A DNA stretch of 64,000 bases from Paraspadella gotoi (GCA_051294375.1 CM119264.1:8472268-8536267), one strand, 5' to 3'. Shown: positions 12,800-25,214, counted from the first letter of the stretch. Program-made: numbers and translations. Notes: generated by a model from the letters alone, not told the origin.

Positions 12800-14768
12800 T
12801 TTTTTTTATATATCCGCAAGGCTATCGCAATATCTCAGAGGAAAAGAGAAGCTTCGATAATTGCAATTAGGGTGAGGAAGAGGGATTAGATAGCAGAAGT
12901 TGGAACAAGAGGAAGATAAAAAAAAAAAAAAAAAAGGAAGGAGGAAAATACGATGAAAAAGAAGAAGATGAAAAAAGATTATTTGACCCCGTTTTCTTCT
13001 CTGGGGAAGAAAAAAAAGCGGAATAGACAAGACAGAAAAAAAGGAAAAGAAAAAATGGAGGAAATCGAAAAAAACGAAAATGAAGTGAGAAAAAATTAAA
13101 GAGAGAGAGAAAAAATTAAGAGAAGAGAACAATAAAAAGGATGGGAGCAAAAGATAAGAAAGAACTAATTAAAAGAGTATGAAAAGAAATATTACAAGAA
13201 AAAGCAAAAGATAGATTTCTTGCCTCATTCGGTTATCATTTCCAGCGGCGCTGAAATAAGTCACTTTGGTTGTTTCTGTTCTATTTGATTCCATTTATTG
13301 TTTAGTTTGTTTGATCGGTTCAAAATTGCAACTTAAAGACGACGACCGACGACGACGACGACGACGACGACGGTAAGAATGATGAATCTACGACGGATCG
13401 ACGACGTACGACGACGACCACGGACGTATGATGATAATGATGAAGGAGGTCAAGGATGTTGACCCTACTTGTGATTGTCTTTTTAGGCCATCGAAGACAC
13501 CAACGACGACTCGATGAGGACGACGATGAGGACGGACGATTAGTCACGAACGACGAGGTCTTAATAAACAAAAGGCGGAAACATCGGGCGAATTCGTCGT
13601 CGTCGTCGTTACGTCATTTTGGCAGTAACTGTGACAACCGGCGTCGCTGACGTTTCACGTAATCGAAAGATGTGTTGCCCGCAGAGTGACGTCATGCGTT
13701 GAGAGGAGAGAGAGGAGGAGAGAGAGCAGAGAGAAGAGAGATTTCGAGAGAAGAGAGATGAGAGACGGATAGAGATGAGAGAATGAGAGATCAGGAGATG
13801 CAGAGATTGGAGCGAGAGAGAGACGAGGGGTGACGACGTGAGAGAGCAGACTCGAGTAGAGAGTGAGAGAGAGTCAGATCTATCTTTATAACGACTTAAT
13901 AAAGCGACTCGAACAACTCTCGAGTGTTCCGAAGATCATTGATGCTTATTCTACGGAATTTCACTCAGTTAAGAATAAAAAATAAATAAATTATAAATGG
14001 TTTCCCTACCGTTAACGCCAAAACCAACAGAAGTAGTATTAACCCTCACCAAAAAAAGGATGGCCTAAAAGACATCAAAGTCAGGGTCAACATCCTTTGT
14101 CCTCCTTCATCATTATCATCATCGTCGTGGTCGTCGTTGTCGTTGTCGTCGTCGTCGTAGTCATCATTCTTACCGTCGTCGTCGNNNNNNNNNNCGTCGT
14201 CGTCGTCTTTAAGTTGCATTTGAAACGATTTAAAACTAAACAAATAAATGAATCAAAATAAACAGAAAAACAAACAAAGTGCTATTCAGCGCCGCTGGAA
14301 AGAAACGAATGAAGTAAAAATCTCTTTTCGCTTTTTCTTGTAATATTTTTTTAATCTCTTTTAATTATTTTTCTTTCTTTCTTTGCTCCCATCCTTTTTA
14401 TCTCTCTTAATTTGCTTTTCTCTCTTTTTTTTTCTCACTTCATTTTTCGATTTCCTCCCATTTTTTTCCGCTTTTTTTTCTTCCCCAAGAAGAAACGGCA
14501 ATCTGTTTTTTCTTCTTTTTTTTCTTCTTTTNNNNNNNNNNNNNNNNNNNNNNNNNNNNNNNNNNNNNNNNNNNNNNNNNNNNNNNNNNNNNNNNNNNNN
14601 NNNNNNNNNNNNNNNNNNNNNNNNNNNNNNNNNNNNNNTTTTTTTTTTATCTTTCCTCTTCCAACTGCTATTCCTCTTCCTCAACCCCTCTAATGCAATT
14701 ATCGAAGCTTCTCTATTTTCTCGAGGATGCGATAGCCTGCGGATATATAAAAAAAAGAAGAAATNNNN
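12800..14768. repeat. Imperfect palindrome, ~700-bp arms, ~550-bp spacer
   Basis: Left arm 12800-13500 and right arm 14050-14768 are reverse complements with many indels. TATATATCCGCAAGGCTATCGC at 12810 pairs with the region before 14760, AATTGCAACTTAAAGACGACGA near 13325 pairs with 14195-14225, and GGTCAAGGATGTTGACCCT near 13450 pairs with about 14080. The spacer holds disordered GA repeats. Confidence 0.75.
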
Positions 14769-15565
14769 NNNNNNNNNNNNNNNNNNNNNNNNNNNNNNNN
14801 NNNNNNNNNNNNNNNNNNNNNNNNNNNNNNNNNNNNNNNNNNNNNNNNNNNNNNNNNNNNNNNNNNNNNNNNNNNNNNNNNNNNNNNNNNNNNNNNNNNN
14901 NNNNNNNNNNNNNNNNNNNNNNNNNNNNNNNNNNNNNNNNNNNNNNNNNNNNNNNNNNNNNNNNNNNNNNNNNNNNNNNNNNNNNNNNNNNNNNNNNNNN
15001 NNNNNNNNNNNNNNNNNNNNNNNNNNNNNNNNNNNNNNNNNNNNNNNNNNNNNNNNNNNNNNNNNNNNNNNNNNNNNNNNNNNNNNNNNNNNNNNNNNNN
15101 NNNNNNNNNNNNNNNNNNNNNNNNNNNNNNNNNNNNNNNNNNNNNNNNNNNNNNNNNNNNNNNNNNNNNNNNNNNNNNNNNNNNNNNNNNNNNNNNNNNN
15201 NNNNNNNNNNNNNNNNNNNNNNNNNNNNNNNNNNNNNNNNNNNNNNNNNNNNNNNNNNNNNNNNNNNNNNNNNNNNNNNNNNNNNNNNNNNNNNNNNNNN
15301 NNNNNNNNNNNNNNNNNNNNNNNNNNNNNNNNNNNNNNNNNNNNNNNNNNNNNNNNNNNNNNNNNNNNNNNNNNNNNNNNNNNNNNNNNNNNNNNNNNNN
15401 NNNNNNNNNNNNNNNNNNNNNNNNNNNNNNNNNNNNNNNNNNNNNNNNNNNNNNNNNNNNNNNNNNNNNNNNNNNNNNNNNNNNNNNNNNNNNNNNNNNN
15501 NNNNNNNNNNNNNNNNNNNNNNNNNNNNNNNNNNNNNNNNNNNNNNNNNNNNNNNNNNNNNNNNN
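14765..15565. other. Assembly gap, 801 N
   Basis: It follows the right arm of the palindrome. A 107-N gap (14532-14638) lies just before. Confidence 1.
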
Positions 15566-15988
15566 GGGAAAAAGGATTTGTTACAGGAATTGGGCGTGGC
15601 TCGAGGAAAATATGGGCTTTGATAAAGGAAAAGCATGTGTCCATTAGTGGGAGGACTTGACAAAAGGCGGAGGCGGAATGTGACAGCGGATTTTATGAGG
15701 AGGACGTTGATTGGAAAGCTCGCGCGTCGCCGAGGGGTGGCGCGTTGGAACGGAAGCGGATTTGACGTTTACTTACAATTTGTAATTGGACGACTTCTGG
15801 AATTTTGTGAGATAGCTGTGAGGACTTTTATGTGAATCGGAGTAATGTTAATGTTACGTAGAGAAAAGTGATACACAATACGAGTGGGAAGCCATAACTG
15901 ATTGCCATCTCAACATGTTTACACATTTCTCCTCGTTCTCGTTTATTGGGACGATCAAAGAGCTCAAAGATAGATTTTCTCTCTCTCT

Positions 15989-16181
15989 NNNNNNNNNNNN
16001 NNNNNNNNNNNNNNNNNNNNNNNNNNNNNNNNNNNNNNNNNNNNNNNNNNNNNNNNNNNNNNNNNNNNNNNNNNNNNNNNNNNNNNNNNNNNNNNNNNNN
16101 NNNNNNNNNNNNNNNNNNNNNNNNNNNNNNNNNNNNNNNNNNNNNNNNNNNNNNNNNNNNNNNNNNNNNNNNNNNNNNNNN
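15989..16181. other. Assembly gap, 193 N
   Basis: It begins in a CT tract. Confidence 1.
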
Positions 16182-16379
16182 GTTTGTCCGACTCAATGCA
16201 ATGATTTCTTTGTTTAATAGATGTTTCGATGTTTTATTTCCAGTTAATGGCCAACTTTATGCATTATTCTTGCTGCTCAAGGCCGAAGTTGTAAAAACTG
16301 TATTTTTAATCTGTATTGGATTTTTTTCCTATCTCTTGACTGACCTATTGTTTAACTGAGAAACACACACACCAAAAAA

Positions 16380-16670
16380 NNNNNNNNNNNNNNNNNNNNN
16401 NNNNNNNNNNNNNNNNNNNNNNNNNNNNNNNNNNNNNNNNNNNNNNNNNNNNNNNNNNNNNNNNNNNNNNNNNNNNNNNNNNNNNNNNNNNNNNNNNNNN
16501 NNNNNNNNNNNNNNNNNNNNNNNNNNNNNNNNNNNNNNNNNNNNNNNNNNNNNNNNNNNNNNNNNNNNNNNNNNNNNNNNNNNNNNNNNNNNNNNNNNNN
16601 NNNNNNNNNNNNNNNNNNNNNNNNNNNNNNNNNNNNNNNNNNNNNNNNNNNNNNNNNNNNNNNNNNNNNN
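16380..16670. other. Assembly gap, 291 N
   Basis: It ends in a CT tract. Confidence 1.
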
Positions 16671-17485
16671 TCTCTCTCTCTATCTTGAAGCATTTCATAC
16701 GCATTTAATGTTTGTAGCATTGTTCATCCGCCTCGTTTTTGCACTTTTTTTTTAAACCAATTTTTGAAATAAATTTTTAAAAAACATAAAAGATACTTTA
16801 TATGTATTGTTGGCTTTATTTGGCACTCTTGCTCTCTCTCAAACAACGTCGATTGAATTATCCTTTCATGTCAAGTTATTAAATAAACCATTTTTTAAAT
16901 TATCGTCTTTGTTTTGTTCGTTTGTTTTTGTTTTCGTTGTTCTTCTCCCCTTGATTGTTCTTCTCGTTGTTCTTCTCCCCTTGATTCTCTTTCTGATTAT
17001 CCTTCTTTTCGTCACAGACGAATTTCGATTCCATCCGACCGACGCCAAACAATGTCTGGGAAAAGGAGCAAGAAGGAAATTAGGGAACATGGAAGAGAAA
17101 AGGAATTACATTGAGGAGAGAAAATGTATTTGTGAAAGAATGAAGGTAGAAAATTCTTAGAACGGGTTAAGGGTGAATGAATGAAACGAAAATGAAAAAA
17201 AAGCTGACCTAATCCTGAATTTTATAGGATGAACGTGGATAAATCAGTAAAATATAAATTACTATTGCTATTGTGACTTTCGACTGTGAGAACATTATCA
17301 AGAGGATAAGATTTGAGGAAAGAAGAGGAGGAAGAGGAAGAGGAAAAGGAAGAGAAGGGTGAAATCCCTTCGTAGCGCTCCCGACGATCTCTGACCTCGA
17401 AAACCATCAAAAGATTCCTCCACATATTTTTGCCTCTTTTCTCCATTTCTCTTTTTTCCCTCTCTTTCGTGTCTCTCTCTCTCTC

Positions 17486-17678
17486 NNNNNNNNNNNNNNN
17501 NNNNNNNNNNNNNNNNNNNNNNNNNNNNNNNNNNNNNNNNNNNNNNNNNNNNNNNNNNNNNNNNNNNNNNNNNNNNNNNNNNNNNNNNNNNNNNNNNNNN
17601 NNNNNNNNNNNNNNNNNNNNNNNNNNNNNNNNNNNNNNNNNNNNNNNNNNNNNNNNNNNNNNNNNNNNNNNNNNNNNN
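17486..17678. other. Assembly gap, 193 N, at the left border of block A
   Basis: CT tracts lie on both sides. Confidence 1.
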
Positions 17679-18829
17679 CTCTCTCTCTCTTCCTTTTCTT
17701 TTTTGATCTGATATCCCGTAATGGTTCACCATTTTTTCCCTTTCGTCTTTTGTTGCTGCCGACTTCCGACTGGCCAAGAGGGAGAGAGGGAGGAGTGGGA
17801 GTAGAAGACCAAGGAGAGGAGAGGGAAGAGAGGAGGAGAAAGCAGACGAAAGAGAGGAAAGAGAGGAGAGAGATGTGACATATATGTTTAAGCCCTTAGT
17901 TTTGGTGGAAAGGAAAGAAAGAGAACAAGGGCGAGAGATAGAGGGAGAAAGNNNNNNNNNNNNNNNNNNNNNNNNNNNNNNNNNNNNNNNNNNNNNNNNN
18001 NNNNNNNNNNNNNNNNNNNNNNNNNNNNNNNNNNNNNNNNNNNNNNNNNNNNNNNNNNNNNNNNNNNNNNNNNNNNNNNNNNNNNNNNNNNNNNNNNNNN
18101 NNNNNNNNNNNNNNNNNNNNNNNNNNNNNNNNNNNNNNNNNNNNNNNNNNNNNNNNNNNNNNNNNNNNNNNNNNNNNNNNNNNNNNNNNNNNNNNNNNNN
18201 NNNNNNNNNNNNNNNNNNNNNNNNNNNNNNNNNNNNNNTTTCCAAAAGACTTAATATCATCGGCTGAAGCGCGTTCTCGGGAAGCGATAGAGTTTCGCTG
18301 CAATGGATAGACTTTGTTTGCGTCATATCTTGGTAAACCTTATGGGATCTTATAAAATAGAGAGAGAGAGATAGAGAAAAAATTGAATCCATTTTCCCAT
18401 AAAAAACCCCGACATCGGATAAAAAAAAAAATCTTGGAAGAAAATGGAGGTTTAGTTGGAGAAAAACAAAACACGGAATACAATTTTGATGAGGTTCTAT
18501 TTTTGGGGGTTGGCGCGTTGCTGTCGAAAAGTAAGGAAATGAGCTGAAGAAAGCATCAGTTCCATCATAAATATCTCTCTCTCTCTCTCTCTCTCTCNNN
18601 NNNNNNNNNNNNNNNNNNNNNNNNNNNNNNNNNNNNNNNNNNNNNNNNNNNNNNNNNNNNNNNNNNNNNNNNNNNNNNNNNNNNNNNNNNNNNNNNNNNN
18701 NNNNNNNNNNNNNNNNNNNNNNNNNNNNNNNNNNNNNNNNNNNNNNNNNNNNNNNNNNNNNNNNNNNNNNNNNNNNNNNNNNNNNNNNNNNNNNNNNNNN
18801 NNNNNNNNNNTTTTTTTTCTCGCGAAGTC

Positions 18830-19038
18830 GCTGTCGCCATTTTGATGGAAACACGATCGAGGCGCCGACGGAATTCGCTTCCGGAAAACAAGTTTCGTCT
18901 CTGCCGCTCGAGATGGCAGCAGCTCGCATGGAAGAGCGAAAACAAAACAAAAGAGCAGGCGAAGGTAAAGCCGAGGACGCTGACGACAACGACGACGACC
19001 AACACGGAGACGTCGGGAGACGATACTAGCATCTCTCC
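18830..19038 (+). other. GC-rich patch in block A with a YY1-like site
   Basis: CGCCATTTTGATGG is followed by a Glu/Lys- and Asp-rich open frame (MAAARMEERKQNKRAG...) containing a possible donor GCGAAG|GTAAAG at about 18965. It could be an untranslated or small coding exon upstream of the signal exon. Block B's copy (about 26470-26690) shifts the frame. Confidence 0.25.
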
Positions 19039-19621
19039 NNNNNNNNNNNNNNNNNNNNNNNNNNNNNNNNNNNNNNNNNNNNNNNNNNNNNNNNNNNNNN
19101 NNNNNNNNNNNNNNNNNNNNNNNNNNNNNNNNNNNNNNNNNNNNNNNNNNNNNNNNNNNNNNNNNNNNNNNNNNNNNNNNNNNNNNNNNNNNNNNNNNNN
19201 NNNNNNNNNNNNNNNNNNNNNNNNNNNNNNNNNNNNNNNNNNNNNNNNNNNNNNNNNNNNNNNNNNNNNNNNNNNNNNNNNNNNNNNNNNNNNNNNNNNN
19301 NNNNNNNNNNNNNNNNNNNNNNNNNNNNNNNNNNNNNNNNNNNNNNNNNNNNNNNNNNNNNNNNNNNNNNNNNNNNNNNNNNNNNNNNNNNNNNNNNNNN
19401 NNNNNNNNNNNNNNNNNNNNNNNNNNNNNNNNNNNNNNNNNNNNNNNNNNNNNNNNNNNNNNNNNNNNNNNNNNNNNNNNNNNNNNNNNNNNNNNNNNNN
19501 NNNNNNNNNNNNNNNNNNNNNNNNNNNNNNNNNNNNNNNNNNNNNNNNNNNNNNNNNNNNNNNNNNNNNNNNNNNNNNNNNNNNNNNNNNNNNNNNNNNN
19601 NNNNNNNNNNNNNNNNNNNNN
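19039..19621. other. Assembly gap, 583 N, in block A
   Basis: Block B supplies about 690 bases for this interval (about 26685-27370), largely CT tracts and AT-rich sequence. Confidence 1.
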
Positions 19622-21429
19622 TCCAGCCCATCAATCCGCTCCAGTTTCGCCCGGTAGAAAGCGTTAGTTGACATCCACAAAATTCAACAGCCTCCATTGA
19701 TGGTTCCGGCGAATTCCTCCAGCCCCAGAAACAGAGAGAGAGAGAGACAGAGAGAAAAAGAGAGAGAAAGAGAAAGAAAGAAAAAAAGACGTTTTTCTTT
19801 TTCCCCGTTATGCGCCTTAATCTTGTAAAAGCTGAGCTTCTTCCAGACAGTGGGGTTTTTCAGAATTCAAAGAAAGAGGCAAGGCCGAAAAGATCCGGCC
19901 AGAAAAAAGATTTATCGTTTTCCCTTCCTGTGCATCAAAACAGATACAATAATGATGGGAAAAGAAAATACGTTACTTTTCATTATTTTTTCCCTCAATT
20001 TTTTTTCATATAAAAGATTTTGTTATTTTGTTTTTCGATCAAATAATTTGTTTGACCTCGAACTGGATTCAAGATGGCGACACTCATTGATTCGCTGCTA
20101 ATGTCCTGGATGTAACTGAGTCTCTGGGCGTAAAAAACTTGGGAAGTCTGGACAATGAAGTGAAAAAACGAGCGAAGAAACAAAATGGGAAGAGTAACAC
20201 CTGAGCACAAAGAGCGGAAGCTAAAAGTGAAACGAGACAGAGTCAGAGAGAGAGAACGAGAGAGAGAGAGAGAACGAGAGAGAGAGAGAGAGAGAGAGTT
20301 CTCTACAAACTCACGAAAAAAAATCTTATTGACCCTCCGTTTTTCTCTTGCGTTCTCTCACATATTAAACAAACAGTCAGAAAATAACCGAAATAATCAG
20401 ACCGTAAATATAAAATAAAATTCAAAAAAAAAAAAAAAAAAAATTACAAAAACTTGCCGAAACCCAAAAGTACTACGTAATTACTTCGAATCGCTTTTCG
20501 TCTTAAATCTTCGTTCTTTATCTGAATATATGTTTTTTTTTCTTATCCTAACGTTGACGTTGACAAATTTCTGTTTATTTCCAGGCGAAGAACTAAGACG
20601 AAGAGAGAGAGGGAGAGAAAACATCCGCGATTTCGTTCTCTCTCTGTCTCTCTCTTTTCTCTCTCTCTCTATTTCTCTCTTTTGAGAGAAGACGACGCAA
20701 TCGACGAAAAAGAGAGAAGATTCTTTGGAAGAAAAGAGGGACACAATCTCTGAAGAGAAGAAAAATCTAAAATTAGAGAAAAGGAAAAAAAAANNNNNNN
20801 NNNNNNNNNNNNNNNNNNNNNNNNNNNNNNNNNNNNNNNNNNNNNNNNNNNNNNNNNNNNNNNNNNNNNNNNNNNNNNNNNNNNNNNNNNNNNNNNNNNN
20901 NNNNNNNNNNNNNNNNNNNNNNNNNNNNNNNNNNNNNNNNNNNNNNNNNNNNNNNNNNNNNNNNNNNNNNNNNNNNNNNNNNNNNNNNNNNNNNNNNNNN
21001 NNNNNNNNNNNNNNNNNNNTCTCTCTTTCTTTTTCTCTTTCTCTTTCTCTCTCTTTCTTTTTCTCTTTCTCTCTCTTTCCTTCTGGTTCCGTCGAAGAGG
21101 AAACCGCAATTAATCTTCCATCGGTGGACGGAAAATAAAAAGGACCAAAAAAAAAAAAAAGAAAAAAAATCGCTTAACAGAAGAAGAAACGAGAAACGAC
21201 GTAAACAGGCGACGGTTATGAATTCATTGCGTCTCCGATCGCATCGAAGGATAACAACGACAATAACAACGATCACATCTTCTCTCAAAATTTCTTCGTG
21301 TGAAGGAAAAAAAGAAAAACTTTAAAAACTGAAAAAAAAAGAAATACTACAAAGTTCCTTCAATAAAACTGATTCGACCAAATCAGAAAAACGGAATCGC
21401 TCTATCTCACGGAAACCCACGGTTTATTT

Positions 21430-21770
21430 CCCTCACCCCAAATAAAAAAGCGCCAAAAACTTTTAAAAATAATACGACGAAGGAGTCAAAATAAAAGACG
21501 AATAAGTTCTGTATAAAGAGGGCGAAGGGGAAAAAATAAAGTCGGCGAAAGGCGAAGCAGAGAGAAAGAAAAAAAACGAAACGGCGAAGAAGCGAAGGAA
21601 AGGAAAGACAGCGAAGGAAAGCCGAAACGAAGATAAGAAGCGAAAGGGCAAAGAACGAAAAGAAGCCGAAAGCGAAAGAAGAAGCGCATACGCGAAAGGA
21701 AAGAAGAACGCGGAAGGCAAAAGGAAAGAAGAAAAGAAGAAAAAAGGGTGCGGAAAAAAAAGAAGGAAAG
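21430..21770 (+). other. Purine-rich leader before the signal exon
   Basis: About 300 bases upstream of the start codon are almost all A and G on the + strand, with repeated GCGAAGGAAAGGAAAG-like units. The same stretch is present in block B at about 29290-29581 with a different unit count. It could be 5' untranslated sequence or promoter-proximal. I see no TATA box or clear initiator. Confidence 0.3.
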
Positions 21771-21860
21771 ATGAAAGTTCCGATGCGACTTCGCATTCAC
21801 CTCATCCTTTGGCTCCTCTTATCATTCGTCGTCGAAGACGATGGGCAACAAGCGAACCAG
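21771..21860 (+). CDS. Exon 1 of IgSF gene: start codon and signal peptide
   Basis: Thirty codons open with MKVPMRLRIHLILWLLL and continue SFVVEDDGQQANQ. A short basic n-region (K2, R6, R8) is followed by a hydrophobic core at about residues 9-21 and then an acidic/polar stretch, which is the pattern of a cleavable signal peptide. The exon ends exactly at CCAG|GTGAG, a strong donor, in phase 0. The start is the first ATG after a long purine-rich leader and has an A at -3 (AAAG before ATG). The next phase-0 acceptor that gives sensible protein is at 48233, so this would be the first coding exon of the Ig protein encoded downstream. The link across about 26 kb of duplicated, poorly assembled sequence is inference, because exon phase 0 is common. 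The exon is repeated with disabling indels at 29582-29676 and, inverted, at 42797-42891. Confidence 0.6.
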
Positions 21861-22028
21861 GTGAGATTGAGGGATGGAAGAGGAAGGGTGGAGGCGAGGG
21901 AGGGACGGTTGGGAGTGGTCAGGGGGGATTTGAAGTGGGAGAGGTGGGGGAAAAGAGGGAGGGGGATGGGTAAGAAAGGTCGATTCCCTGTGGCGAATCC
22001 TAACTTTGCCTCCCGTATAGTTTGGTAA

Positions 22029-22200
22029 AACTCAGCTCGTCCCATGGGCTAAGTGCTCGTTTACCAACAGTGAGTTCCAGGCTCAATCCCCTCACGGTCA
22101 CGCTGGTTAAGTGTGAAGGTGTCAACATAAACACGCCTGTGACATGGGGTGGTCACTGCAGGTCCGAAACCCTGAGATCCAGCTGTCGAGAGATGCCCCA
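22029..22200 (+). mobile_element. Candidate tRNA-derived SINE in intron 1
   Basis: A box-A-like TGGGCTAAGTGC (about 22045) is followed by a box-B/T-arm-like stretch GTGAGTTCCAGGCTCAATCC with a closing CTCAC that pairs with GTGAG. The A-to-B spacing is short (about 35 bases) for a real tRNA, so a functional tRNA is unlikely. Copies occur in blocks B and C only because the blocks are duplicated. I did not find an independent copy elsewhere in the window. Confidence 0.35.
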
Positions 22201-23222
22201 CACCCCGGGCTTCATACATGTCTCCCTGTTACCAAACCTCTCATTTAGAAGAAATAGAGGTCACATTAAGAATAGCTTTAATGCCTCTCGTTAATCGACA
22301 GTAAGAACGAATATCTAAATATAAACATGATAATTTAAAACAAAACTAGAAAATAAAAAAAATTGTAGTATGTATGTATTATGTAAGTAAGTGTGTAGTT
22401 CTGGTGTTAATAGGTAGGATTGAATAGAATCTGTTAAGTAAGGGAAGGTAATTTCATCAAAGCCGTGAAAATACGAGAAAGTCAAACGGACGTCGGCGAA
22501 GGCGAGGTTCGAATTTGGGCCGAAAACCGAAAACCAATAAATGGTTAATTAAAATCTTTTGAGCCGCTAATTATTTTTTTATTCGGTCGTGGGGGGGGGG
22601 GAGAAGCGATAATCGAGAGGAAGAATTTTTGACCCAAACTCAATCGAAGCGTGAAAATTAGATATCGATTTCTCTTTTTTTAATCATTAAACATTTTTAT
22701 TGTATTTAATTATTTTTTTGGTTTTTGATAATCTTGATAGATCTCAATTGATAACGTTCCTTGTTATCATTTAATAACGATTTTAATTTTTTTTTATTTT
22801 TGACCGGCGGCCATCTTTTTAAAACTAAATGTCGCGAGAATTTTTCCGATCTCTTTCTTTAATTTCTTTTTTTATCTTTCTCTTCCTTCCCCTGACCCCT
22901 TTTCTTCCTCAACTCCCTCCCTCCCTCCCTCCCTACTCCCTCCCTTCCTCCCTACTCCCTCCCTACTCCCTCCCTCCCATTTTCCCTTTTGTTTCTACTA
23001 ATTATTTTTCCTCCCGTCTTCTCATCCTTGGGTTTCAGTCCCCGAACAACAAAAGCTTCTGTTGTTTCCTCTTTTAATCACGATTTTTGTCCCTCAAACT
23101 CTTTAAAAATCCAATTAAACCTCATTTCCAATTTGATTACGTCCGGATTCCTATTCCACCTCTCTTTTTTTCATCTCTCTTCGTTTTTTTTTCTATCTTT
23201 TTTTTTCTATTATCCTATCTTT

Positions 23223-23226
23223 CGGT

Positions 23227-23286
<60 letters not shown>

Positions 23287-23288
23287 TA
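23223..23288 (+). repeat. (CTTT)n in block A
   Basis: A perfect tetranucleotide run. The block B equivalent (about 31070-31130) is interrupted by single-base errors. Confidence 0.9.
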
Positions 23289-23769
23289 TTTTTTTTTCGG
23301 TCGCGACATGTCCTATGTTTTGATGTTTCGCTTTGTTTCTTTTCTTTTATAAATATTTTTGACTAAAAGTCTGAGAAACTATTCTCTATCTTTCTTTTTG
23401 TTTCGTTGTCTGTCAGTCTGTCTTTCATTCTCTTTCTTTCTTTTTTTCTTTTTTTCTTTCTTTCTTTCTTTCTTTCTTTCTTTATCTTTCTTTTTGTTTT
23501 TTTTTCTCTTTTCTCTTTTACTCTCACGTCGTTTTCTTTTTCGAGATTTTCCTCCTCTCACCTTAATTTCTCCGCTCGTCGGAATTCCGGATTGCCCTTT
23601 TGTCGAAAGAGCGGGAAGCCTTTGACTCGGCGACGATGGCGCCGAGGGCGGACCCTCATCAAACTTAATGTGAGAATCCATTGTTCTTTTGGTTCCGAAA
23701 GATGGAGGTTTAAAATTTTCATTTTCAGGCAGAGAAGGAAGGAGTAAAAAAAAAATTTGGGGAAGGAAA

Positions 23770-23771
23770 CG

Positions 23772-23806
<35 letters not shown>

Positions 23807-23905
23807 AGGAAAGAAGGAAAGAAGGAAAGAAGGAAAGAAAGAAAGAAAGAAAGAAGGAAAGAAAGAAAGAAGGAAAGAAAGAAAGAAAGAAAGAAAGAAA
23901 GAAGC
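23770..23905 (+). repeat. (GAAA/GAAG)n in block A
   Basis: A regular AAAG/AAGG mixture. Equivalents at about 31610-31740 and, inverted, at about 40733-40863 are irregular. Confidence 0.9.
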
Positions 23906-24255
23906 CGACATAAAGAAGGAAACGTTTGACGGGAAGATGGAAAGGAAGTCGAAACGAGGGAAGAGAGGAAGAGAGGGAGGAATGAAGAACAAAAAAAAAC
24001 GAATGGAGAGAGAGAAGAAAAAAAAAGGAANNNNNNNNNNNNNNNNNNNNNNNNNNNNNNNNNNNNNNNNNNNNNNNNNNNNNNNNNNNNNNNNNNNNNN
24101 NNNNNNNNNNNNNNNNNNNNNNNNNNNNNNNNNNNNNNNNNNNNNNNNNNNNNNNNNNNNNNNNNNNNNNNNNNNNNNNNNNNNNNNNNNNNNNNNNNNN
24201 NNNNNNNNNNNNNNNNNNNNNNNNNNNNNNNNNNNNNNNTCTCTCTCTCTCTCTC

Positions 24256-25214
24256 GCTCCCTATATTTTGAAATTCCAAAGAGAATCTAATCCCCAATTA
24301 GATCGACGCATCGACAGACGAAAGGAAGAAGAAAAAAGAGAAAAAGAAAAAAAGTAACGAAGTCTCACACGTAACGAATATTTTTTTTTTAAGGGAAAAA
24401 ATCTGTAGGGAGAAAAAAAAAAGAGTTCGAGAATAGAATATTCATGACTTGAATATTCGATTCGGGTCTCTGAATACGAAAAAGGTAAAAATGAATTAAA
24501 AAAAAAATCGGTTTGAGAACTGTTTTTAGAAGTTTCGGTCGGAGACAGAAAAAAAAAGAGGAATAAAGAATTAGGGATGACGACGACGACGCGACTGACT
24601 TTTACGTCAAACATCACGAACGAAATTCCGTTATCGCTCGGCCAGAGATGACGGTGGGAAAAAAATGTGAGAGAGGATAAAGGAACATATGGAGATTGAG
24701 AGAGNNNNNNNNNNNNNNNNNNNNNNNNNNNNNNNNNNNNNNNNNNNNNNNNNNNNNNNNNNNNNNNNNNNNNNNNNNNNNNNNNNNNNNNNNNNNNNNN
24801 NNNNNNNNNNNNNNNNNNNNNNNNNNNNNNNNNNNNNNNNNNNNNNNNNNNNNNNNNNNNNNNNNNNNNNNNNNNNNNNNNNNNNNNNNNNNNNNNNNNN
24901 NNNNNNNNNNNNNNNNNNNNNNNNNNNNNNNNNNNCCCCAAATCTCAACGACTTAAATACTTCTCACCTACTCACACAAATCTGAAACGTTAAGTAAATA
25001 TTGTAAGAGATTTTTCTGCCCCAAATTTCCTTGGACCCGTTTGCCCAACCACTCATTGACTCACCCGCTTTTACCCTTCTCCTTACCTCCGCTTCCTACG
25101 CGCCGCCAAGCATCACCCGCCCCCCCACTCCGACCTTGACAGCGACCATTAACAATCGCAGCCGATAGCGGAGTAACTGCTCATGCTTCACGAAAATGGT
25201 CCTTGGTAGACTCG
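24256..25214. other. No gene recognised
   Basis: The sequence between blocks A and B. A short C-rich part lies at 25030-25190, and a 25-N gap follows at 25215-25239. Confidence 0.55.
24705..24935. other. Assembly gap, 231 N
   Basis: It lies between blocks A and B and begins in a GA tract. Confidence 1.

Larger units (their letters stand above)
15566..17480. other. No gene recognised
   Basis: Short contigs between gaps, AT-rich. A small tandem of CCCCTTGATTGTTCTTCTCG type lies near 16940-16990. Confidence 0.55.
17679..24255 (+). repeat. Block A: reference copy of a ~6.5-kb unit, with five N gaps
   Basis: Block A carries the intact signal exon. It aligns in the same orientation with block B about 7.75-7.83 kb downstream: for example CTGATATCCCGTAATGG at about 17706 and 25451, and the start codon at 21771 and 29582. 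It is interrupted by gaps at 17952-18238, 18598-18810, 19039-19621, 20794-21019 and 24031-24239, nearly all beside CT/GA or poly-A tracts. Homology ends in the CT tract after the last gap. Confidence 0.85.

Noticed and set aside
14361-15660. Long open frames on both strands
   Set aside because: They cross an 801-N gap and have low-complexity ends.
17298-18989. Longest open frame in the window (minus strand, 563 codons)
   Set aside because: It is kept open by several runs of N and by CT/GA repeats; no domain is visible.
22029-22110. Functional tRNA gene
   Set aside because: Box spacing is too short and no complete cloverleaf could be drawn.
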